NCBI RefSeq assembly: GCF_051106095.1
Contig: NC_135786.1
Location: 31,169,501-31,233,500, forward strand
Reading direction: 5' to 3'
DNA length: 64,000 bases
Source: Pogona vitticeps
Lineage: Eukaryota > Chordata > Lepidosauria > Squamata > Agamidae
Shown here: positions 57,593-64,000 of the stretch, piece after piece
Layout: each line of letters begins with the position of its first letter
How positions within the stretch are numbered: position 1 is the stretch's first letter
Translations under genes and position numbers: made by a program
The notes under the pieces: model-generated
Databases searched by the model: none
Told to the model about the DNA's origin: nothing
What the model saw: the letters and a program-made list of their open reading frames with translations, nothing else

Positions 57593-58051
57593 ACTACCAG
57601 GCTATGTTGGCTTTTAGACACAGATCCAGAAAGAAAGGGTGGAATGGTGGAATAGGTTCATCACACTGTGGTTCAAACTTCCACTGCATCCTGGCTTACA
57701 CGTCAAGGTCAAATTCTTATCTTCAGGCTTCATCTGTAAGAGGAGAAAAGAGGGAGCAAATGAATTACAGGTGCTGAAAAACAACTTCTCAATTGTGAGC
57801 CAATACCTTCTGGACAACAGTCTTTCCTTAAACACAAATAAATATATTTAAACAGGAATGAGATTAAACTGTACAAAATTAACTTTATTTTAAAATAATT
57901 TAAAATATTACAACTATATTAAAATTGTTCTTTTTTCAGCACTTCTTTTTAACTTGATTCTCCCCTTCTGTGGAACTATTCCTGTTTGTTGCATCTTTGC
58001 CTATAGGTGCAAACATACATTGCATGGAGAAAAGCAGAACATAAAATAAAC
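57593..58051. other. Unassigned DNA
   Basis: No gene or repeat recognised. Confidence 0.4.
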
Positions 58052-58083
<32 letters not shown>

Positions 58084-58094
58084 AGGGAGAGGGA

Positions 58095-58162
<68 letters not shown>
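58052..58162 (+). repeat. (GA)n tract with GGGA interruptions
   Basis: About 111 bp of GA units with a GGGA/GGGAGA patch at 58077-58100. Frames across it are artefacts. Confidence 0.96.
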
Positions 58163-58168
<6 letters not shown>

Positions 58169-58479
58169 TGGCCAAGGGTCCATTTCACAGTTCAGAATCA
58201 GTCTTAGAAATTATAATTAGATGCATGTCAAATACTGGGCTAATGGACTTAAAATAATGTCAGAAAACCATCTCCCCTCCCTTTTTAAAGGGGGAATGGG
58301 GTGCCGGTGTTGTCCCCTTAGCCACAATCACAAAACTAACATTTAGATTCTGGACTAGAAACCTTCTGCCCCTTTTGATCCCTTTTTGTCATGCTAGGCG
58401 CTCAGTACAGGGTGGCTTTTTTTGTTTTGCTTTGCTCTCTTGCTAACTAACAATGTAGGGTCAGAGAAGCGGCATGGAC
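58163..58479. other. Unassigned DNA
   Basis: No recognised feature. Confidence 0.35.
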
Positions 58480-58650
58480 TTAGCAACACCTGTTACCCTA
58501 TTGGCAGCCAGTCAGGTGCCTGAGGACAAAGGCAAAATAGAGATATCTCATTTGCATATCAATTGACAAATGTATTGCATGCAATAGATGCTGTATTTGC
58601 ATTGACATCACCTACCAATTTTTAGCAGTGGATCGCTAGACCATGGGCGC
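58480..58650. promoter_or_regulatory. Candidate conserved non-coding element
   Basis: Unique-looking sequence with octamer/POU-like words twice (CTCATTTGCATATC and GTATTTGCATTGAC), the near-palindrome TATTGCATGCAATAG and CATTGACATCACC. No coding potential. It lies about 4 kb upstream of the CpG-island promoter. Appearance only. Confidence 0.35.
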
Positions 58651-60004
58651 ATCACAGTCTTAAAATGTTGGTATGGTCCCGTTTTAGATGTATGATATTG
58701 AAAGCCCTTAAATTATTCCCCTGCAAATATAAAATGAAATTCTAGAGGAATACTGGGCTGTAACACATAATCCTCCCCCTCTTCCCCCTCCCCATGTTCA
58801 CACAGAAGCTATTCTCTTTGACATCAAAACAGGCCAAGAGCCCATGAAAATGAAATCAAATGAACCCTAGGAGGCCTGGAGGCAATGCATTTGCGTGCAG
58901 AAACATCTCCATTTGGTAAATGCACAAAAATGGAAATAGTTTTCAATGTATCTCACTACCCTAAATTGTTTATAGGTGCAAATATTAAGAGGCTGCTATG
59001 CAGAATTTTTGATGTCTTTCTTAGTCATGCAAAAACATTTCTCTACATATACAGAGAGAAGTCTACTAATGGTAAAAAAAAATCTATACATAAGCTTTTA
59101 TGAAATGCTTCCAAATAGCTACAAATATATTTGGAACATCTCCAACAGGTGATTCAAAGTTTTTGTCTGTAAGCCATGCATGCAAAGGCCGGTAGAGTTG
59201 TGAGGTCTTCAATCTACTGGATAACAGAAGACAGGCATTTATTTTTCCAGGGTTGCAATATAAGTCTTTTAGCCGCAACAAGAGCACAAAGAATCCATTT
59301 TCACTGACCAGTGGTTAACTTCTAGGAAGCTGGCTAATAGTTTAAAAGCAGATAAGCATCAGAAGAAGTCAGAAAATGCTCCAGTAGGAAATTAGTACAA
59401 GTAATGACTGCCGCTGAAAAGAAGCTATGACTGCATATGGCCAGATCATATGTTTAAAACATGCCGTAGGAGATTTGTAGTGCCAGCAATTAGAAAATTT
59501 GCTCAGACCTGTAGTAGAAAAGCATTATGGTATCTATGAAATCTTCAGCATATATATATTTTTTGCTGGATAGATCACACCATAATATCCAGAGGTGCAA
59601 CAGGTGTGGAACCACATTCCTTTGACTAGGCATGATAAAGCAGTCCCATCCCAAGCACCCGTCATTCCTGGAACCCTGTGTCTCATATTTATTAGCTGAC
59701 AACAAGAAGCTGCTTTGTAGATTTATTATGGAGGTGAAACCTGAGCTATACAGTACTTCCCTTACTCTTTCAAGGTGCAGCCCTAAGAACCAGTAGCTGA
59801 GAAACTACAGCAAGGATGGGCAAGGTATGGCCCACCAGCCCTTGCCTGCCTAGCAAAAGGAGTTGCAGTAACTCTGTCAAATGCTCAGCTATTGTATTTG
59901 GCAGAAGCCTTCTTGCGACGGTGGAATAACGGACATACCACTCTCGTGACAGGTGCACTGATGGAGACATATTGCCTGGAGAGCCACTCCATCAGCAAAG
60001 ATAA
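58651..60004. other. Unassigned DNA
   Basis: No gene. 59815-59850 ('GATGGGCAAGGTATGGCCC') resembles a MITE end. Otherwise unassigned. Confidence 0.4.
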
Positions 60005-60700
60005 AATTGTAAGAACATAAGAAGAGCCATGCTGTGCTAGACCAAAAGCCCATCTGGTCCAGCATTCTACTCACCTAGTACCCAGACAAGTGCCAATGAG
60101 AAGCCCAGTAGCAGCACACGAGTGGAACCCCTATCTTACATTTGCCAGCAACTAGCATACATACTGCCACTATTACTGGAGGTGAGATGGAGCCATACTG
60201 ACCTGAAGCCATCTGGGTTGACAGCCATTACTACGTCATGTGGCATGGAATTCCGCTGTACTAAGGAGCACTTCCATTTATGGGTCCTGAATCTCCCAAC
60301 ATTCAGCTTGAATGGATGAGTAGAAGAGGCTAATACAGTGGACCCTCGACTTACAGACGGCTCGACTTACAGACTTTTCGAGTTACAGACGTCTCTGGCT
60401 GCAAAATTTAGATTCGACTTGCAGCCAGAGAATCGACTTACAGACCAGAAAAAAACCAAAATGGAATAAAAATAGAATAAAAACCACTGGTTATGGGATT
60501 AATCGGTTTTCAGTGCATTGTAGGTCAATGGAGATTCGACTTACAGACTTTTCGACTTGCAGCCACCATTCCAGTATGGATTAATTCCTTAAGTAGAGGG
60601 TCCACTGTATTACCTTTTCTAGCATTATGAGAAAAGAGAGAAAGTTTGTCCTATCTACTTTCTCCCCCCTATACTTAATTTTATAAAGTTTGGTCATATC
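60005..60700 (+). mobile_element. Old dispersed repeat split by a TA-MITE
   Basis: The left part (60005-60335) has 'AAGAAGAGCCATGCTG', 'CCATCTGGTCCAGCATTC', 'ACAGCCATTACTACGTCATG', 'GGAATTCCGCTGTACTAAG' and 'GGGTCCTGAATCTCCC'. The right part (60610-60700) resumes with 'TAGCATTATGAGAAAAGAG', 'CCTATCTACTTTCTCCC' and 'CTTAATTTTATAAAG'. From memory this is the layout of a common reptilian CR1/L3-like repeat. The MITE at 60336-60607 interrupts it at TA. Confidence 0.65.
60334..60609 (-). mobile_element. TA-target MITE, 272 bp (copy 2)
   Basis: The element 60336-60607 starts CAGTGGACCCTCGACTTACA and ends TAAGTAGAGGGTCCACTG, bounded by TA (60334-60335, 60608-60609). Same length as and about 90% identical to 39008-39279 in reverse orientation. 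Contains repeated CGACTTACAGAC words. Inserted into the older repeat at 60005-60700. Confidence 0.9.

Positions 60701-60784
<84 letters not shown>
60701..60784 (-). repeat. (TTAT)n tract at reverse L2 end
   Basis: Pure TTAT units, about 84 bp, joined to the complement of the L2 3' end, so this is an expanded L2 tail on the minus strand. Confidence 0.95.
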
Positions 60785-61261
60785 TTAATTTTATTCATTC
60801 ATTTGATTTATACCCAGCCCCCCCTAGACAGTGTCTACTTGGGGCAGCTTACAAAATCATAAAATATCATAAAATGACAATAAAACATCACAATCAAAAT
60901 AAACGACATTCATAATCATAAGAAAACATTTAAACAATAATATAGAATGATTAAGATGGGAAATGAAAGAACAGAAAGATAGAATTCAAGAATTGACTGG
61001 AGGGGAGGCCTGCCTGAAGAGCCAAGTTTTTAAACAGCTCTTAAAAACACCCAGGGAGGGAGCCAGGCGGCTCTCTGATGGAAGACTGTTCCATAGTCGA
61101 GGGGCCACTACCGAGAAGGCCCGGTTTCTTGTTCTTTCTCTCTGGGCCTCTCTCGGCGTCAGGCCCCTCAACCGACCCTCCTGGCTATGCCGAGTAATTC
61201 AGGTAGATCTGGGTGGGAGAAGGTGATCTGCCTTAGTTGCCTAAACAGGTCAGCTATATGG
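60785..61261 (-). mobile_element. L2 LINE 3' end (minus)
   Basis: On the minus strand the C-terminal frame encodes RTRNRAFSVVAPRLWNSLPS and 'LGVFKSCLKTWLFRQASPP' (60986-61171), the same block as in the L2 copies at 2.3 and 50.3 kb. The 3' UTR with 'GTAAGCTGCCCCAAGTAGAC' and the TTAT tract follow to the left. 5'-truncated; this block reads without a frame break. Confidence 0.92.
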
Positions 61262-61776
61262 CCCTTTCTTGTTGCTCTAGTCCTTGATCCTTTTGGCTTC
61301 CCCTTTTCTGCAGTTATCAAATATCCTTTCCTAGGTACAGTGACCAGAAATGTCCACAGCGTTTGAGATACTGTCACTCTATGGATTTGGGTACAAGCCA
61401 ACGTGATACTGACAATTGACTGAACTGCTGAAAGGGGTGGAGCCATGAGTAGGGGAGGAGCTAACACTTTCCCTCATCTCCAACAGGTGTTGCCATGAGA
61501 CGCCAGAGATGAACACTGATGCCCACCCCACTTCAACAATGGGGGGGGGAAGGGATCAGGGTGGAGCACCCCACAGACTCAAGCAATGGAAAGGAATGAG
61601 CAGGCTACACAGTACAGTTGTGTCCTATGTGGGAGGTCCAGGGGCTTCCCAGTGACAGCCTGTGCCCACTGTGGTTGGTGGACCACAAGGCACAGCAGCT
61701 AATGGTGGTCACAGCCGAAGTGACATTCATATACATACACAACTGGGGAGAAAGCCAGCATTCACTCACTCACTCA
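61262..61776. other. Unassigned DNA
   Basis: No gene recognised. A (CACT)n patch lies at 61761-61780. Confidence 0.4.
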
Positions 61777-62066
61777 CTCACACATACGTTCGTTCGTTTA
61801 GTCGTTTAGTCATGTCCGACTCTTCGTGACCCCATGGACCAGAGCACGCCAGGCCCTCCTATCTTCCACTGCCTCCCGGAGTTGTGTCAAATTCATTCTG
61901 GTAGCTTCGATGACACTGTCCAACCATCTCATCCTCTGTCGTCCCCTTCTCCTCTTGCCTTCACACTTTCCCAACATTAAGGTCTTTTCCAGGGAGTCCT
62001 CTCTTCTCATGAGATGGCCAAAGTATTGGAGCCTCAGCTTCAGGATGTGTCCTTCCTCACATATAC
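61777..62066 (-). mobile_element. Bov-B LINE 3' end (minus), with target duplication
   Basis: The element 61788-62055 encodes, on the minus strand, 'HILKLRLQYFGHLMRRED', SLEKTLMLGKCEGKRRRG, 'RWLDSVIEATRMNLTQL' and 'RRAWRALVHGVTKSRT' without a break. Its 3' end has CGACTAAA units. It is flanked by ctcacacatac (61777-61787) and ctcacatatac (62056-62066). A short 5'-truncated copy; well preserved and so probably young. Confidence 0.93.
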
Positions 62067-62545
62067 AGAGAGAGCCAATGGGGAACACAGGCAGCTGGTG
62101 ACACTTCACCTCTAGTAAGAACGGAGGCAGAAGTGCCATGGCTAGACATAGCCTGAGGGGGGGGGCGGTACCCACAAGGATCCACCTCTACTGTTAAGTT
62201 ACTACATTTGACCATTTATGTTCAGTCCCGCTGGCCGGGAAACAACAAAGAGCCACGTGCAGCTGTATCATCCAGCAGTGGATGTGACAGAAGGCAGGAA
62301 AAAAAAGATGGCAATGCCACAGACCTCATTCAGTGATGGCCGGGAGGGAGAGAATATGGATTTTACCAATGCATTTTAACTTGTCTTCATTTTTTATTTT
62401 TGGAAACCACCTTGACTCTTGGGGATTCAGCACAGAATGGTGTGAAATAAAGCCACTCTCTTCCAGCCTAGCCTGCCATCCTAAGCGGGGTTTATTTCTT
62501 TGGTAGCAAGCATTTAAACAAATTAAGTCTTATTTTCGTTTGGGA
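62067..62545. other. Unassigned DNA
   Basis: Transition from the Bov-B insertion to the CpG island; no gene or repeat recognised. 'ATGGTGTGAAATAAAGCC' near 62438 contains AATAAA. Confidence 0.35.
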
Positions 62546-63364
62546 CGCAAATCATGCAGAAACCGAGGAAGAAGAAAAAAAAGGGGGTGTATGAATGAAT
62601 GCCTAGGGAGGTGGCTGCCTTCTCAGCGCTGCAAGCGCGCGCGCACACGCAGCACCCCAAATAGTAAAACCGGGCGCCCGGCCTCCCGATCTTACCACGG
62701 TGCCTTTATAGTAACCGAGACCTGCGTGGGCTGTGTGTGCGTGGTTTCCCGGGGGGCGGGCCCGTCCATTTACCTTGGTTCACCGAACAATGAGAAGGGC
62801 GTTGCTGTGGGTGGGGTTGGCGTCCTTCTGAGTCTCTCTCTGCCTGGCAAAGAGAGGAAAGGAAGCCGGGAACAGAGTCAGTAGTACAGTACAGTATCTG
62901 TCCAGGATCGGGGGAAGGTCTCACCTTGTGTCGCTTCCCTTGCTTTGCTCACCTAGAGTGCAGGGGGAAGGACTGGAGCCGGCACCTCCGGGTGCCATTA
63001 AAAAAAAAAATTAGACAGGTGCGCCGCGAGTTCGAATCCGGCCCTCGGTCTCCGCCGGGTCGGAGCGACTGATTGCCTTCCCAGTAACTTTGGGAGATTT
63101 CTAGGCGTGGCTTTGCAGGGCTGGTTGGCATAGCCCCGCGCGGAGGCTGGCTCGTCGTTCCGGGGACGAGCGTTCCCTCCTCCGCTCGCCTCGCTTCCCC
63201 TCCTCTCCTCCTCTCGGAGGCTCGCTCAGTTGCTCGTGACGTGCCTCCCTCGCCCAGCGCCCAGCCCTCCCACTTCCCCGCGCACTCACGCCTGCCTCCC
63301 GCTGCAGCTGCCTCGCATTATTCCAGCCTCTCCCCCACTCACTCCCTTCCTCCCTCCCTCCCCG

Positions 63365-63388
63365 GCCGCCGCCGCCGCCGCCGCCGCC
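63365..63388 (+). repeat. (CCG)8 trinucleotide tract
   Basis: Eight GCC/CCG units in the inferred 5' UTR, uninterrupted. Such tracts in 5' UTRs are prone to length change. Confidence 0.9.
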
Positions 63389-63585
63389 ACTTTTCTCCTC
63401 CCTGCTGCTACCTTCCGAGACACTTCGATTCCTTGGACTTGCGACTTGGAGAAGGAAGAAACGCAGCGAGAGGAAGGGGTTGCCGTCTCGCCCTCGCCCT
63501 CCCCCCAAGAGTATTTTCTCTCTGTCCCCCCCCCCCGTCGTTATTTGTAAGGAAGAGGCTGGAAGCCTTGCCTATTTCTCGCCCG

Positions 63586-63618
63586 ATGACCGGCTCCTCG
63601 GACACTTGGACCACTTGA
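63586..63618 (+). other. Upstream ORF of 10 codons in the 5' exon
   Basis: ATG at 63586 opens MTGSSDTWTT followed by TGA. The start context is weak to moderate (CCCGATGA, without a purine at -3). It lies 42 bases upstream of the splice donor. If the exon is real it would be a translated leader peptide or a brake on the main frame. Confidence 0.35.
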
Positions 63619-64000
63619 TTCCGGATTACTCGGGAGCAAGGGGAGGAAGGGAAAAAAAGGGTAAGGGCATGGCGACGTTTTCTCTCTCTCTCCCCCCCCC
63701 CCCATCATCCCTCCCGTTCCCCTTTCCAACGGCCCCGGGTGACACCGCTGGCTTGGCTCTTCCGTGCTTGCCGGCGAGCCCGGGGATCCGGCCCGGGTAG
63801 ACGCCCCAACGGCGCGCGGGGCTGGAGCGGGGCGAAATCACGTGGAGGTCTCGGTAGACGCCAGCGCTTGCAGGCTGCGGGGCGAAGAGGGAGGGGGCCC
63901 CGATCCGACAACCCGGGTGCGTTCCCCCCAGGTTTTGTCCTCCTCTCTTTTGGCCGTCTCTCCACGGGATCGGCCGCGTTCAGGTGACAATGGCATTTAT

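Larger units (their letters stand above)
63230..63660 (+). other. Probable 5' non-coding exon with splice donor
   Basis: The pyrimidine-rich, CpG-rich stretch ends in GGAAGGGAAAAAAAGG|GTAAGGGC; GG|GTAAGG is a good donor, with GT at 63661-63662. It holds a (CCG)8 tract (63365-63388) and short upstream frames. I see no long, conserved coding frame, so it is read as 5' UTR; the start position is approximate. The gene is not identified; its coding exons should lie to the right of the window. An alternative is an unspliced divergent transcript. Confidence 0.5.
62546..64000 (+). promoter_or_regulatory. CpG-island promoter at right edge
   Basis: The GC content and CpG density rise from about 62.6 kb and stay high to the window end. 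There are GC boxes (GGGGGGCGGGCCC near 62753-62765), CCTCCC/CCGCCC runs, a GCGCGCGC patch (62635-62643) and no transposon boundaries. This is what a vertebrate housekeeping or developmental promoter looks like. The transcription start cannot be fixed; it probably lies between 62.9 and 63.3 kb if the donor at 63661 is used. Direction plus is inferred from the donor. Confidence 0.7.

Noticed and set aside
63018-63050. B-box-like GAGTTCGAATCCGGCCC near the promoter
   Set aside because: It resembles a tRNA B box but no A box or cloverleaf lies upstream, and no SINE body follows. Chance in GC-rich DNA or an unrecognisable remnant.
63101-63987. Open frames of 60-135 codons in the right-hand CpG island
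   Set aside because: Same reason. The Pro/Ala/Arg-rich frames overlap on both strands and run through the inferred splice donor and intron.

Overview
This window looks like nuclear DNA of a squamate reptile (lizard or snake). The evidence is the repeat content: several Bov-B (RTE) LINE 3' ends, a Sauria-type SINE with the Bov-B-like tail, L2 and CR1 LINEs, tRNA-headed SINEs with a CR1-like tail, GIY-YIG Penelope-like elements (PLEs) and short hAT and TA-target MITEs. I found no intact host protein-coding exon, tRNA gene or rRNA gene. Almost every long open frame is either inside a transposable element or a by-product of simple or GC-rich sequence.

Layout. 1-2.1 kb: GC-rich and unassigned sequence, a possible fossil retroelement remnant, and a complete 325-bp hAT MITE. 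2.1-2.7 kb: an L2 3' end with a long AAAT tract. 2.7-6.0 kb: unassigned single-copy-like DNA. 6077-7526: a 1450-bp hAT-like unit with an exact 8-bp target duplication that encloses a ~0.9-kb CpG island. 8.6-9.7 and 12.3-13.2 kb: two opposite-facing copies of one LINE family, the second split by a hAT MITE. 13.4-15.0 kb: a PLE built as two inverted arms inside one target duplication. 16.6-23.7 kb: non-coding DNA, more PLE pieces (one interrupted by another retroposon) and microsatellites. 23.7-37 kb: mostly unassigned DNA with scattered SINEs, RTE tails and a third LINE copy. 37-50.6 kb: PLE fragments, a TA-MITE, Bov-B, CR1, a 177-bp TG/AG tract and a 2.2-kb L2 carrying a 35-bp internal inverted duplication. 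50.6-62 kb: candidate conserved non-coding DNA, an L2 tail, a fossil solo LTR, the longest Bov-B copy, a second TA-MITE nested in an old repeat, and a reverse L2.

The only likely host-gene feature is at the right edge. From about 62.55 kb to the end the sequence is a CpG island with Sp1-type boxes, a (CCG)8 tract, a short upstream ORF and a good splice donor (GG|GTAAGG) at 63660/63661. I read it as the promoter and 5' non-coding first exon of a plus-strand gene whose coding part lies beyond the window; the gene is not identified. The rest would then be its 5' intergenic flank.

The strongest unusual signals are the CpG island packaged inside hAT-like termini, the recurrent hammerhead-ribozyme motifs and inverted-arm architecture of the PLE copies, and the 35-bp inverted templated insertion in L2. 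All assignments come from reading the sequence; none was checked against a database.
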